A stretch of 64,000 bases of DNA from Micropterix aruncella (GCA_944548615.1 OX155973.1:8173910-8237909), one strand, 5' to 3'. Positions 29,237 through 41,162 are shown, numbered from the stretch's first letter. Translations and numbers: made by a program. The notes: a model not told the origin generated them from the letters alone.

Positions 29237-29492
29237 CCCTATTATGCCGCTACTCTTCGAGTAGCGGCATAATTTCATGGCAGACCGCGGCAATTTATTG
29301 GAATTTCTTGCAATATCGCCGCGCTCGACAAAAAGTACTATAACTATGGAACGACTATAGCAATCATAAATAACTGTACAATAATCGGATTGAAATTTCG
29401 TATATAGAATATTGAAATCTCATTTTGTAAAACAATTAGATAATTATGAATAAATATGAGAAAGACGAAAAAGTGAAAAAACACGCCATTTC
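29237..29492. mobile_element. TTAA-flanked MITE family, copy A
   Basis: Begins CCC right after TTAA (29233-29236), with a GCCGCTACTC/GAGTAGCGGC palindrome. It shares its interior (ACAATTAGATAATTATGAAT and the TATAACTAT block) with 47761-48064 and 52200-52402 in the opposite orientation. The right end is eroded and approximate. Probably piggyBac-mobilised. Confidence 0.6.
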
Positions 29493-30772
29493 TAACTTGT
29501 ACTTGTCTTACGGAAAAATACGGAACCCTATATAGAAATTCTAATAGAAAAATATGATGATTTGACAATGAAATTTGCCAAAAATTATCCGCGAGATGAC
29601 GCGCTAAATTATTCTAGCGGCCGCCTATGTATCTATCGCAATAATGAGATATTTGGTATGGATTTTAGGATGCGTTCGAATTAGAAAATAAAATTACTGT
29701 GCAAGCCGCCAGTATTCGTCGTTACGTAGTCAACGGTGTTCCGATGTGCAACCAAATTTGGTCGTTACGTAGCCGAAGGGTTGTCTGAAATAAAACTTCG
29801 TTTCGGTCATTCATCTAATTTAAACAATTATAAAATAAATTATAAACAAACCTCAACCGGTTTAATGTCGCGGTCTCAGTAACACGAAGAGATATATTGA
29901 CAGCAAAAGAGGAGGAGGTTATCAATTCGGTTGTATCGTTTTTTTTCATTTGTTTTAAAACGTTTGTTACAAACTCTGCCATTTATGAAGCGATGTGGAA
30001 AATTCTTTATTCGAAAGAATATGCTTACAGATTGGTCCCATTTTAATCAAAATTCTATTCTGATGATGGGATCCATGCGGAATTGAGGGAACTCCTCAAA
30101 TATTACCATATGAATTAAAAAAAATACATGTTGGTTCAATTCCGATGACAATTTATTTATTTTTATGGTCAGCATGACCTGATTCTACACCCTGGGTTGG
30201 CTCCCGACGAGGGAACTCCTCAACGGTCAACAGCACATACCTACACAACTTTTTGTATATTTATTCAATTACGACAGCACGTTCTAAGTTTCACCAAGGA
30301 CTGCAGCACTCAGGGTTGGATTGCAACGAGGGTACTCCTCAATGGTCAACAGCACATAAATTCAATTTTGTATACGCATTCAATTATGATAGCCTGTTCT
30401 AAGTATCACCATGACGGTTTTAGTTTTTCCTAAAATTTCGTCTATTTTGTGATGACATATTGATACTTATTTGTTGTTTAATTTCCCGAAAGCATTTTAC
30501 TTTTCCATCAGAGGGAAAGTATTGTGAACGCGCTAAAAATATTTTTCCAGATTTTATTTATTTATTTAAGAATTAATTACTATAAAACATTGATTTGATT
30601 ACAAAAATAACAGGAACCAAATGGCAAAACCTTAACCTTTGCTTATTTGATTCTGTCACCCAATTTGGACTAGCCCGTTCTAAGGTGGACAGGACTCTAA
30701 TATTACAATCAAGTTTGCTTGATTGCTTACAAATGTACAATGAATGAATAAAATGTACAAGATGAAGACGGA
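29493..30772. other. Intronic repeats, no gene
   Basis: No coding region is recognised. 30150-30420 repeats, twice over, a block with GGTCAGCATGACCTGA and CTCCTCAACGGTCAACAG that also occurs at 26200-26330. 30500-30550 is the reversed 3' hairpin end of the 20086-20634 repeat family. Confidence 0.5.
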
Positions 30773-30956
30773 TATACTATACTGTTCGAATTAATTGGGA
30801 CAAATGGAAAAAAAACTATTATTTCCTAATAAATCAGCTTTTCATCATTACATACCTTAAGTAGACTGATAAATCTATATATTAGTACGACGTATGTCCT
30901 CCTTTAGCAGAAATGACCTCTTCAACACGTCTTAACATTGACCACTTACGGCTTGG

Positions 30957-31487
30957 TGGCATAGTGCCAAAAATAGGGCCAAAAATTTATAACCATCTAA
31001 AAGAATCTAATAAAAACATGCCAAAATACTAAGTCAATCCAATTAAAATCTAAAATTACACAACATTTACTTCAACTTGGTAGAAATGAGGTGGAAAAGG
31101 CAATAAGTCATATTTTTTAAGTAAAGGTCTGCATTATTATTATTGTCATACATTGCACTAAGCTTTATATTTTAATACTATTTATTTATTTGTTTTACAA
31201 AGTTTATATTACGACATTTTATATTAATATTTATTTCCATGACCATGCTATATCAATATTTTAAATATAATTATAAGTTTAATTTGCATTCGCTTATCTA
31301 TTTTCGATTTTATCATATTTTGTATTTTTCATTTTAATAGTATGAGCACATGAATAAATCTTTGCCATACATAGAGTTTTCCTTGGTACGGGCTATGGCC
31401 TAGTTAGGCAGATTCTGCAACTAATACAATTGTAAATTTATGTTTTTGAATGAATAAAATTATTATTATTATTATTATTATTATTAT
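30957..31487 (+). mobile_element. LINE 3' fragment nested in the Tc1/mariner element
   Basis: Starts with a C-terminal ORF2-like remnant (KIYNHLKES..., LLQLGRNEVEKA-like reading with frame breaks), followed by an AT-rich 3'UTR and an (ATT)n tail at 31456-31487. ACCACT near 30950 and again near 31757 may be the target duplication for the whole nested block. Confidence 0.55.
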
Positions 31488-31755
31488 AGTGGTTAGGTCG
31501 CCTGATCTTACGAGTAAATTGTAAGGTCCCGGGTTCGATTCCCGGCTGTGTCACCATTTTCCGTTGGGATCTAATTAACGGAATCGCATTTTCAATTCAG
31601 TCGATCGAATGCAATGACAAGACACACACTTACACACATGTTACACGCACACATACATATAAACACGTCACAGTAGGGTTGGTTGTAAGAGATTGTCATA
31701 TGACAATAAACACTCTCATTGTGAAATTTCACAATAAAGAATAGAAACAAACAAA
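31488..31755 (+). mobile_element. tRNA-related SINE-like element
   Basis: The head resembles a tRNA: a GTGGTTAGGTCG region in the A-box position and an exact B box GGTTCGATTCC at 31532-31542, followed by the ACCCGG/CCGGGT-type T-arm and GTCACCA. The body has ACACAC/ACATACA tracts. The end GACAATAAACACTCTC then AATAAAGAATAG fits a SINE tail. It directly follows an (ATT)n tract, so it may be the 3' partner of the preceding LINE fragment. Confidence 0.55.
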
Positions 31756-32589
31756 CCACTGTCTTAGCGCACATGTTCTTGACAATCATAATGGAACCAC
31801 AATTGTATAGCTTTTTTATCACTTGTCTGTTGTCCTGCAATTCAACTTAGCTAAACGATTCTTGAGAATATGCCATAAGTTCTCAATTAGATTTAGGTGT
31901 GGTGAACTACCAGGCCAATCAAGCACTTTTATTTTATTTTTCGCTTAAAAGTCTGGACCGATTTCGAATTTCGATTTGTGACAAGGGTTTCAAGTCATGT
32001 TGAAATGTTGCGTCAAATGTTTCCATGCAATTGAACCATCCTTTTGGGTAATATGTCTATGCATTCGACAAAATTCACCATGCCTTTAAGACGAACTAAC
32101 CTTACAGTACCATTTGTTGTGAAAAAAACATCAAAACGTCTGATTAGAAGGCTGTTTTACAGTCTGTTGGACATGATCTGCTTGCAGAGTTTCACCTTCA
32201 CTTCGTCTAACTACACTTGATTTATATACCTGCATAAATAAATGTGTGTCATATTGAAAATCACTACGTCGTTAACAGTTTATGATCGGTATTTTTAGGT
32301 CCATGTTTAACATTTTTTCATCATTTTCTGAGTTACAAATTGTTTTTTCCTCGGTCTTCTGGCCAACTTTCAGAAGCTTTTTTCGTACAGTTGAGGTACT
32401 CACTTCAACACCATAATCCAATAAATCCCTTCTAAGGTATGTTCTTGTCTCTCTTGAATTTCTTAGTGCTTGCTATTTATTATTATAATTTTATCAGTTC
32501 CTGAAGTAGTTTTCCGTTTGCGCCCACATTTTCACAAACCAACTTACATACATTTTTCCCAATTAATTCAAACAGTTTAGTATACAATT

Positions 32590-32890
32590 TGCTCCCCCCC
32601 CCCCACCCCTCGAGGTCACTTAAAGACTGAAGTCTGTCTGTGAGTCTGTGTGTGTGTGTCTAAATGTGTGTGTGTGTGTGTGTGAGGGTGTGTGTGTGTG
32701 TGTATGTATGTGTGTGTATGTGTCTCTGTATGGGTATCCCTCCACGATAGTGTCCAAACGTTTCATCCGATTAAGCTGAAATTTGTCATGCAGGCATCGT
32801 TTGGCCATGGCAAGAGTTGAAAAGGTTGTGGTGAAAATAAGACCACCAGAAGGCGCTCTAGCCATATTTCAATCCCGAAATATTAGACTT
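32590..32890 (-). repeat. Dispersed repeat with (GT)n tract
   Basis: Contains CGTTTCATCCGATTAAGCTG and AATTTGTCATGCAGGCATC, a shared moth repeat block also seen reversed at 52915-52990, next to (GT)n at 32648-32720. A CCCCCCCCCC run lies at 32593-32602. No ORF is supported. Confidence 0.6.
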
Positions 32891-33179
32891 AGAGACTAAA
32901 AATATGCCATACAGATGCTTTTTGGGCCGGAATCAGGATTTTGGATGGACTATCATATATACACACTACACTAATAATATTTAAATTCCGCCATACGTTT
33001 TAATCAAACATTAACGCCAAGGAGCCCAAGGCTATCCGAGAAACGAACCGCGCTGCCCTAGGCAATTGCAATGGGACCCAACCAGGTTCGTCTACCGGTT
33101 CAGAGTAGGCGCTCATCGATTTTATTTATAAACCTAAAATTCAGATGAAATCAGTCCTTGGCTACTTGCCGGGAAAATC

Positions 33180-33610
33180 TTAAGGTGACACATCATCATC
33201 ATCATCATCAGCCGGTAGACGTCCACCGTTGAACATAGGCCTCCCCCCATAGAATGACATGACGAGCGGTCTTGGGCCGCCTCCATCCACCTACTTCCTG
33301 CGACCTTGGCAATGTCATCGGTCCATCTTGTGGGGGGCCGTCCTACACTACGTTGCCAACTGTTGTCGGTTCTTCGGGCTACATGGCCTGCCCACTGCCA
33401 TTTCAAGTTGGTAATTTTACGACCTATGTCAGGGACCTTGGTTCTGCTGAGGATTTCCTCATTTCGGATCCTATCACGCAGTGAAACTCCAAGCACAGCT
33501 CTCCCTATGGCTCGTTGCGCGGCTTTGAGCTTGTGTATCGTGTATGAGGTGATGTGGTGTATGGGATGACACGACCGATTTTTATTGTTAATAATTCCGA
33601 AAACATTCAG
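33180..33610 (-). mobile_element. RTE-type retroposon 3' end, copy 1
   Basis: The - strand reads the C-terminus of an RTE ORF (RNEEILSRTKVPDIGRKI, WQWAGHVARR, GRPPTRWTDDIAKVAGSRW, DRSSCHSMGG) and ends in a (GAT)n tail (33189-33210, seen as CAT on +). It is open over 161 codons but truncated at the 5' end. It lies 200 bp before the next AGPAT exon. Confidence 0.85.
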
Positions 33611-33820
33611 TGTGGACATGGCACTGCATCAAATATATTTTGAATTTTTATAAAAACATGCTTTTGATTTTAGATGCTTAATTATTTTATTAAACCATAC
33701 AGGATATTAACGTTTTAAGATAATCTTATTTGGTATTCTTAAAAACATTCATCTAAAATAAATGTAATATAAATTTGAATTTGAATGAAGTTGAATTCTG
33801 CATTTGTCTTTTTTTTACAG

Positions 33821-34002
33821 TTCTAGCAATCTTATGGCCAATCGCCAAAACTGGAACAGCCGTGTCTAAGAACTCCCTATTCTGGGTATTTCCTTTCGGA
33901 CCTGCTTCTTGGTTGTGGGGTACCTTATTTATTCGGAGGGATAAGCCCGGAGAAGCTAGAACCAGCGTCAACAAGCAAGCCGAAGCTATCAAAACTAGAA
34001 AA
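33821..34002 (+). CDS. AGPAT gene 1, exon with motif II
   Basis: Acceptor CTTTTTTTTACAG, donor AAA|GTGAGT. It reads VLAILWPIAKTGTAVSKNSL, FWVFPFGPASWLWGTLFIRR, then DKPGEARTSVNKQAEAIKTR, K. GTLFIRR fits the GxxFIxR substrate-binding motif with its Arg intact. The 182-bp length equals that of the matching exon of gene 2 (61295-61476). Phase 1 in, phase 0 out. Confidence 0.92.
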
Positions 34003-34339
34003 GTGAGTATCAATAAATATATTAGGGATGTTGTAGAATTTGGGGGTTTTCGCAGAAAAAAATTCGGAAGGGTTTTATATGTATTTTTAATTGCTGTTTC
34101 CGATTTTCAACTTTGCCACCTCGCGAGAGGTGAGCTAACTTTAGGAATCGCGGAAAACATGGATTCCAAACATGAAACAAGCATTTTTTTGCACTTATTT
34201 TATTTTTTCGCTTATAACTCACGAACGATGCTTTATTATAATAACTATTCTATACAAAATTAAAGAAGACAACATTTCCAACAATCTAAATATTGCACCT
34301 CCGATCAAATGAAGTAATAAATTGAAAAAAATATAATAT

Positions 34340-34508
34340 TATGGTGTTTCTTAGAATAAATTATCGCTATTTCTGATTTTATACTCACAAAAAATTATAA
34401 CTGATACTTCGCTAGTACCATTGACGAGTTATAGTGAAGTAATAGTTATAACTCTTTTTGCGAGTGTGAAATGAGAAATGGCGATAATTTTTATAAAGAA
34501 ACACCATA
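34340..34508. repeat. Foldback element, 169 bp
   Basis: The two arms (34340-34400, 34445-34508) are imperfect inverted repeats beginning TATGGTGTTTCTT, around a short loop. The TA at each edge may be a target duplication. It is a mariner-like MITE or simple foldback. Confidence 0.7.
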
Positions 34509-35689
34509 ACTGAAACTTTTCATGTTATTACTGTATTTGATAGGAGGTATCGATATATTAACTTAATTGTTACAATGTTTTAAACCATCGCTAGAACGCG
34601 CTCAAAAATGGTCGCTTTTTTTCATTTTCTGAAAAACGCAGAAAATGCAATATTGAAAGGGCGGTGGAGCCGCGTTATTAACTTTTTATGCCCGAAATCA
34701 ATTTTATTATTATTGTCTAATTTCTATGCATTGCCTGATGATCTAGCATTCGAAAGTAATTTTTCATTGCAAGAATGGGACAAACAAATTTTCGCTTAGA
34801 CCGTTTTGTTTGAAACCGGAATATTAGGATGGTTTTGATCGCAACAGGTATTCATAAATTATACCATTTTGATTGCTACTGGCGTTATAAAAATAGGAAA
34901 TTAAAACATTTTGGGCATTTTTTCTTTATTATATTTTTACATAGTTAATCTTAATCTAATCAATTCTTAATTAATGAATACGTAAAAAATTCTCAAAAAA
35001 AATAATATTATTTAAGAAATATATGAATATGTCTTCTTAGAAACGGCGTTGAGTGCCGCAACCGTACCAGATGACATTTTTTTCACCATTTACACCAAAC
35101 CAATTTGCACAGTAACTCACTTTACCGAAGCTATTCTCAAATGTGAATGTTGCCATATGTAAATTAGAGATACCACAACAAAAACAAGAACAGGTGCTAA
35201 AAAAATATATTTGGACCGTTTTGAAAGAAAAAATAAATACGGACTATGATTTAGTATGAGATTTAGATCATTTTGAAAGAAATTAATTTTAACTCCAAAT
35301 AATCAACCATTTTCAACTAGCCATAGATCGTTTTGAACGAAATTGGTGATTTCTACCTCAATTTTTTAAGGTTTCTAGGTCATTTTGGTAGTAAATAGTT
35401 TTACCAATCGATAGAACGGCCCAAGGGCCAAGGCGTAGCGATCAAAAAAAATGTTTTGAGTCCGAGACCGATTGTGATCGTTTTGTTCGCCGACTCCTCA
35501 TTTATTTTCTCGTGGATCAGATACCCAGTGCTGATTTCTTGTAGAATAATCCATCTACGAACAAATAAAAGATTTATATAAAAATACACTTTTTCAATCC
35601 ATTGTCACTCTGTCTTTAACAAAGTGTGCGATTGTGTCTTTGTTATCATTACAGACTTAAGCAAAAACAACAAAAGGACGTAAAATACT
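34509..35689. other. AT-rich intron, nothing recognised
   Basis: No coding segment or repeat end is identified. The phrase CATTTTGA/GTTTTGAACGAAAT recurs with small changes (35215, 35266, 35328, 35380), suggesting a diverged short tandem sequence. Confidence 0.4.
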
Positions 35690-36080
35690 TTTATTATTAT
35701 ATAATTTATTTGCACAATATACATTGTAACAAAACACAAAAGAGTAATCTTATATTACGCGGAAATAATTATTACAACACAATACAATCATCTACTCCAG
35801 TAGATAGGCATTCCTACACTTGAATGCGTCACAAAATTAAATGCTACAAACTTAATTAATAAAAACATAAAAACTATCATGATAGTTGTCATGGCTGTAA
35901 TATTATATTTAATATTACCTACATATAAATAATCAAAATATACTGATAATAGTCACAAATAATAGTCAGGGAGAATAATATATTATAATAGAAATACAAA
36001 TTCTATGTAGAATAATCAAAGTAAAATTATTTTATTGTCAATCCAGCAATATGCCTTCGTATTTATAAAAAAATAATAGA
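35690..36080 (-). mobile_element. LINE 3'UTR fragment
   Basis: Shares CTCCAGTAGATAGGCATTCC followed by TACACTTGAATGCGTC with the 3'UTR of the intact LINE at 55302-60732 (55330-55370), and a CCAGCAATA-like block further on. Noncoding and diverged. Confidence 0.6.
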
Positions 36081-36634
36081 TGTATAATACCTATATGAAA
36101 ATTAGAATGTCAGCTATCATAATACCATTATGTTTAAAATTTTACAAATTTCATTAATCATCAACATGGAAAATAAACTCAGAATTTTCGAACTCCCTTA
36201 TACCATAAATTGGGTTTCTTAACAAATTATGTACAATTATCTTTGTATCAATCCCCTAGAATGTGTAACGTCCCTTCCGGGATGCAAAAGGTACGGCCGA
36301 GTTTACCTCACAAGTTTAGGGGTTGCTGGGATTGCTTCTCTTCAAAAAACCCATTAAAATAAATAATTTTTAGTTAAATTTAATGGAATTAGTATTTGTG
36401 GCTTATAAAAACAAATATAGGGGCAAGTCGTGTAACTTCGGATGAATGTACCATCGGACAGCGTAGTTATTTCTAAACTGGTATCTATACTTTAATTTAA
36501 TTTTGCCAACTTTTTCTAACATTGTTTTTGGAATATGTCAAAACTGATTATAAAGTGCTTACTTCTGTCACATTGATTAGGAAATACCGTTGAGTTTTTT
36601 CATACAAAAACTAAGTTTTCTAATGCTAATTTAA
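36081..36634. other. Intron spacer
   Basis: No gene. 36250-36345 can be read as a short LINE-like fragment (CNVPSGMQKVRPSLPHKF), with low confidence. TTAA at 36631-36634 flanks the next element. Confidence 0.35.
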
Positions 36635-37923
36635 GGGGGGAGCCTGGTTTAGAAGTCCAAAAAATACATGTTTTTCATGATTGATTTTTTTTTACTTTAA
36701 GTTGAAATCAGATCTGAAATGAAATCGAATGAATCTTTTATATCAGTTAGAGTAACATTTGAAAAATAGAAATATTTCTTGCAATAGTTAAAAAAACAAT
36801 TTTTGGGGTATTGAATTGCAAATGTTTCTATTGCTGCAGAAAGGATGGTATCTGTTTGCGCCGGTAATAGCGAGAGTAATTTTGCCTAAAAAAAAGTAAA
36901 CTAATATATGTGTTTTCTAGATGGACTAAAAAAATATAACAAAAACCTATTATTCTTATAATTTTTCAAGGATTTAAAAATATATAATCGATTTTCGACC
37001 CAAAATTTTGTGTAACTAGTAAAAAAAAATATATGTAAAGACATTTTTCGTTTTCGTTTAATTTCATATAGAAGATAATTTAATAGATTAGTTTTTTTTT
37101 CAAAACAACTCGATCTGTGTAGTAGCTTTTTTTAAATCACCGGCGTAGAGCAGAAAAATATGGTTTTACGAAAAACGCGTTTAACAGAACAGTAGTCAGT
37201 TTTTTACACTTATAGCAGTCCGCAACTACCAGCGATTTTAGAGGTCTAATTCATGAATAGATTTCAACTTTGGGTTAAAAATAAATATAATAGTTTAAAA
37301 AAAAACACTAAAACACGCTTTTATAAATGCACGTAAAAATCAAAAAAGGTTTGTTCTAACCTTGAAACCTGATCGTGTTCAAAGTCCATTACGTGAGCTT
37401 TCTCACAAGTGCAAACACGACTATGATACGATATTCCATCATGGAATGCCAGTTCCTGTCTTCCGGCTTCATCATCAGACCTTGAAACTTAATCGTGATC
37501 AAAGTTCATTACAAGACCTTTCTAACAAGTCCAAACACGGCTATGATACGATATTCCATCATGGAATGCCAGTGCCTATCTTCCGGCTTCATCATCAGAC
37601 CTTGAAACCTAATTGTGGTCAAAGTTCATTCCAAGACTTTTCTAACAAGTCCAAACACAGCTATGATACGATGTTCCATCATGAAGTTCTAGTTCATATC
37701 TTCCGACTCCATCATCAGATCAGTTCGACAGTACCATATTATTGTATTGTCATCAGAACTACATACAGCTGCCCATTTTCATGACGCTACGATCCTTGGA
37801 AGATGGTTAAATTAGTTACCTTAGATTCCATGACATAGTTAGTTACATACAGGTCGACCTAATAAAAGCGTGTTAAAAAAACACGAAAACATGTTTTTCT
37901 TGCCGTCTAAACTAGGCTCCCCC
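36635..37923. mobile_element. TIR element with internal 120-bp tandem repeat
   Basis: Ends GGGGGGAGCCTGGTTTAGA (left) and its imperfect reverse complement at 37903-37923 (TCTAAACTAGGCTCCCCC). TTAA flanks both sides (36631-36634 and 37924-37927). TTAA suggests piggyBac-like transposition, but the termini start with G rather than C, so the class is uncertain. The interior is AT-rich apart from a 3.x-copy tandem repeat. No transposase. Confidence 0.75.
37358..37730 (+). repeat. Three 120-bp tandem repeats, open in one frame
   Basis: Units of 120 bp (starting near 37358, 37478 and 37598), each with CCTTGAAAC, TATGATACGATATTCCATCA and CGGCTTCATCATCAGA. Since 120 is divisible by 3, one frame stays open for 140 codons (37362-37784, repeats ending FRLHHQT). 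There is no match I recognise; the open frame may simply follow from the unit length. Confidence 0.85.
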
Positions 37924-38424
37924 TTAATTGTTTTTTACGTGGGTTACGGTGGTAAATTACTATGTTACCGTACAGCTCAAGAAAGCTTATACTTTGAGTA
38001 ATTCTAAAATGTAAATTATTAAGGTAAATTATTAATAACAACATGATAATTTACAATTTTAAAAAAATAGTTGGGAGCTTCTACCATCAGACAGTCTCTG
38101 AAATGAAACTTCGGAAGCAATAAAAGCAATTGGCGTAATTACAAAACAAGACAGTAAGCGTCCAACAGTAGAAAAATATATCTGTAAATATCAAGGAGAT
38201 CGGGCAAAATTCAAATCATATCCAATAAAGCAGCGGTATTATACAATACTTGCAGAAAATATGTCATCGAGCTGCATAGTCTTTTCTGCGATATAAAAAA
38301 AAAACACTTCCACCACTCGTGTGTGCAAAATCTCCAACAAATCAAATCTAGTTTATCAACGTTATTCGGAAGCCCACAAATAAGGACAGATAATTGCATT
38401 TAAGTCCACACCATCATCCCTACC

Positions 38425-39232
38425 TAGGGTTGCCAGGTGAGTCGCGAAAAAATACCGGACAACCCCAAACGGGTGTATGCTAGGTCTCAAAAAAATACGG
38501 GTTTTTTTATACTAATATTTTATATTTATTAATCAACATCACATAAATCAACTAAATTAGTAACAAAATATAATGCAGTCATAAAATTGTGGTCGCCAAG
38601 ACTATGCTAACTTTGACAACGTCCTTATTAAACAATGGTATGAATATTATAATCTACTACTTACTTAACAAAATAAAGGTAGGAACTTCAGAAAAAAATA
38701 AAATCACCTAAAACTAGATAGGTATGTTTAACAAAAATAATAGGAACTTCCAATGAACAAATAATAAAGTTGAATCATTCTTTTAAAACTAATTTATGTT
38801 GTACTGTACCTAGGTAGTTTTAGGTAGTACCTACTTACTTCTTTTTAACATATTTTGCATTTGACGCAACCGCTTTCAATAGTGTTTTATTTGATACAAC
38901 ACGTTCTTTAAAATCAGTGCAGCTCGAGTTTATGTTGAAAAAAACACACAGTTCACTTTTCACAGTCTCTAGACCAAGGCGGTTTCGTTCATTGGTCCAT
39001 ATATTCCCCATCACACTGAAAATGCGCTCGACGAAGGCGTTCGATACTGGAATGCTGCATACATGTTGGACCAATTTGAGAAGAGGCGCTTGTGACCAGT
39101 AGTACCGACTTTCCTCAAAAATAAATGGTCGTACAGGACACCGTCCTGTCCGGTATGACCATTTATTTTTTACCGGACAGGCCTCGAAAATACCGGACTG
39201 TACGCTTAAATACCGGACATCTGGCAACGCTA
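38425..39232 (-). mobile_element. hAT element, internally deleted, with 8-bp target duplication
   Basis: Termini TAGGGTTGCCAGGTGAGTC (left) and GATGTCCGGTATTT-like (right, reversed: TAGCGTTGCCAGATGTCC) are inverted repeats. The 8-bp TCCCTACC directly flanks both ends (38417-38424 and 39233-39240), the hallmark of hAT transposition. Only the C-terminal end of the transposase remains. A palindrome near 39118-39172 (AAATAAATGGTC... and reverse) adjoins the right end. Confidence 0.9.
38835..39120 (-). pseudogene. hAT transposase C-terminal dimerisation domain
   Basis: Reads ESRYYWSQAPLLKLVQHVCS, IPVSNAFVERIFSVMGNIWT, then NERNRLGLETV. This is the hAT family C-terminal dimerisation region (small residue + ER.FS, followed by RN.L). 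The catalytic DDE core and the N-terminus are absent. The open frame reaches the right terminus by chance. Confidence 0.85.
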
Positions 39233-39289
39233 TCCCTACCATCTACGTTCATTGCAAACGTCGCTCGTGAATCGAGCATGCGATCTATG

Positions 39290-40232
39290 CGACGCTTAGA
39301 ATTTTTCACGGAGATGAAACATGTCAATGATGTCCATACGAGAAATGGATACGGAAAATATCACGAGACACGCACACGATCTAATACAGACGAAACTCAG
39401 AAAACCTCCTTCACTTAGAGGTAGTATCTCACTTTCGCTACCTTGGCAGTGATATTAGAAATGATAATCGTCTGGACACTGAAATCCCAGTACGCATAGC
39501 CAGAGCTGCCTCCGCCTTACTAGCAGACTAAACCAACGTGTCGGGAAATCGCATGATCTGAAACTGAAAACAGAGCTGTTGTCCTACAAAGCGATTGTCC
39601 TACCCATATTGCTATATGCCTCCGAAACGTGGTGCCACTACAGGAAAGAGATAAAGAAACTACACATGAGACGCCTCCGAAACATCCTGAGGATAACACG
39701 AGAAGACCGTGTGTCAAACACAGAAGTGTTACGACGGACATAAATTCAGGGCATGGAGGCTATGCTCATGAAAGCTCAGCTGGGGGTGGTGTAGGCATGT
39801 AGTGCGTATGAAAGACGACCGCCTCCCGAAAGTCGTTTATTATGCCCAACTCTCAAAAGGCGCACGCAAAGTCGGCGGACAGCATCTACGCTATAAAGAT
39901 GTCATGAAAAGGCACTTAACCGCTAGTGGTATTCCACCTGAGAGCTGGGAGAGAGCTGCTCACAAACGCAGCGAGTGGAGCTCCACAGTTACCACAAAAG
40001 TTAAAGAGTTTGAGGAAGTCCGGCTTGAAAACCTCGACTCAAACCGCCTATAGCGCAAAACTAGTCCGAAGCCCACCTACACATATACTTACAACAACTG
40101 CGGTGAACTCTACTGTAGTCGTTGTGATCAGACCTTTAAAAACAAACTGGGTTTTACGAGTCACTTCCGCGCGCATATTCGAAGAAGTCCTGTCAACCAA
40201 GAGGACACCACGAATGTATAAATATTAAGTTA
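39290..40232 (+). pseudogene. LINE (RTE/craniofacial-type) ORF C-terminus with zinc finger
   Basis: FHYLGSDIRNDNRLDTEI near 39430, a broken middle (stops and shifts 39530-39800), then an open 83-codon stretch (39802-40053) reading RMKDDRLPKVVYYAQLSKGA, GGQHLRYKDVMKRHLTASGI and PPESWERAA. It ends with a C2H2-like finger (CSRCDQTFKNKLGFTSHFRA H) near 40105-40180. This is the C-terminal layout of a LINE group common in invertebrates. Degenerate. Confidence 0.75.
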
Positions 40233-40243
40233 TATATAAGATA

Positions 40244-41162
40244 CTAGCTGACCCGTGCCCACTTCGTTGGGCGGTGAAACTTTTTACCTGTGATGAAATT
40301 ATGAGTGTGGTTCGGTTAGTACTGAGTGCTATGATTTATTTCCTGACTACTAAAAGACGGGTTATATTTTTACTGCATATGTATGTATGTATTTGCATGA
40401 CAATTTGACTATATTACCGTTATTTGTGAGTGTCTTCTTGTGAGTGTCTTATTTATGAGTGTCTCATCTATTTAACAATTTATGCAGTAAAAGGGAAATT
40501 ATTCCCGGAAAAGGGAAAAGTATTTTATTTAGTAGTCCCAGAGTTTGTTTTAGTAGACCCAGAGATTACTTCCTATAACAACCTGACAAACTCACAAACT
40601 TTACCTCTTTATAATATTAGTATAGATAGATCGCGGTCGCGCTTCCATACCGTTGTCGTATTATCTCTTAACTATTTATGCAGTAAAAGGGAAAAGTCTT
40701 TTGTTTTAAACGCTTGAGACGATAAATTTACTTATTTTGATAAGAATTCATAATTGTTGATAATATGACCAATAAACATAACATAACGATTTAAATTATT
40801 TTTTTAATATAAAATACTACTTTTTGTAACTTAAATATAAAAGTTAGACATATGCTGTCGCTGATTTTTTGTAGGCATTATCAAGCTCTACAACTTTCCT
40901 CTAAAACTTAATCATATATCTCTCATCGTTAAGGCAGCGTTAGTTAGAAACGTTTTCGTTAGACCGCTTATTCTCCGATTTATTTTGCAAATCCGACTAC
41001 CACGGAAAAGTCTTTTCATTTTTCGGATTAACATATAGCCTATGACACTCACAAATAACGTGGCTTTCTATTGGTAAGAGAACTTTCAAAATCGGTTCAG
41101 TAGATCCAGAGATTACTTCCTACAACGTCACAAACTTTACCTCTTTATAATATTAGTATAGA
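40244..41162 (-). mobile_element. Helitron, with a second 5' end inside
   Basis: On the - strand it starts TCTATACTAATATTATAAAG (ends at 41162) and finishes ...GGGTCAG-CTAG at 40247-40244, followed by T. An identical 5' end occurs internally at 40626, along with repeated GGTAAAGTTTGT and CAGTAAAAGGGAAA blocks. This looks like two related Helitrons sharing one 3' end, or a tandem partial duplication. No Rep/helicase ORF. Confidence 0.8.

Larger units (their letters stand above)
30773..32584 (-). mobile_element. Tc1/mariner element, disrupted
   Basis: ~28-bp terminal inverted repeats (30775-30802 and 32555-32582; TGTTYGAATTAATTGGGA core), flanked by TA. The - strand carries decayed transposase blocks: KGWFNCMETFDATFQH near 32000, a [15 protein letters not shown] stretch near 31860-31900, and a C-terminus RKWSMLRRVEEVISAKGGHT ending near 30890. 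Multiple stops. The transposase is split by retroposon DNA at about 30957-31758. Confidence 0.78.

Noticed and set aside
31488..31560. A functional tRNA gene
   Set aside because: The B box is perfect, but the acceptor stem and A box do not form a proper tRNA. The downstream body and tail fit a SINE.
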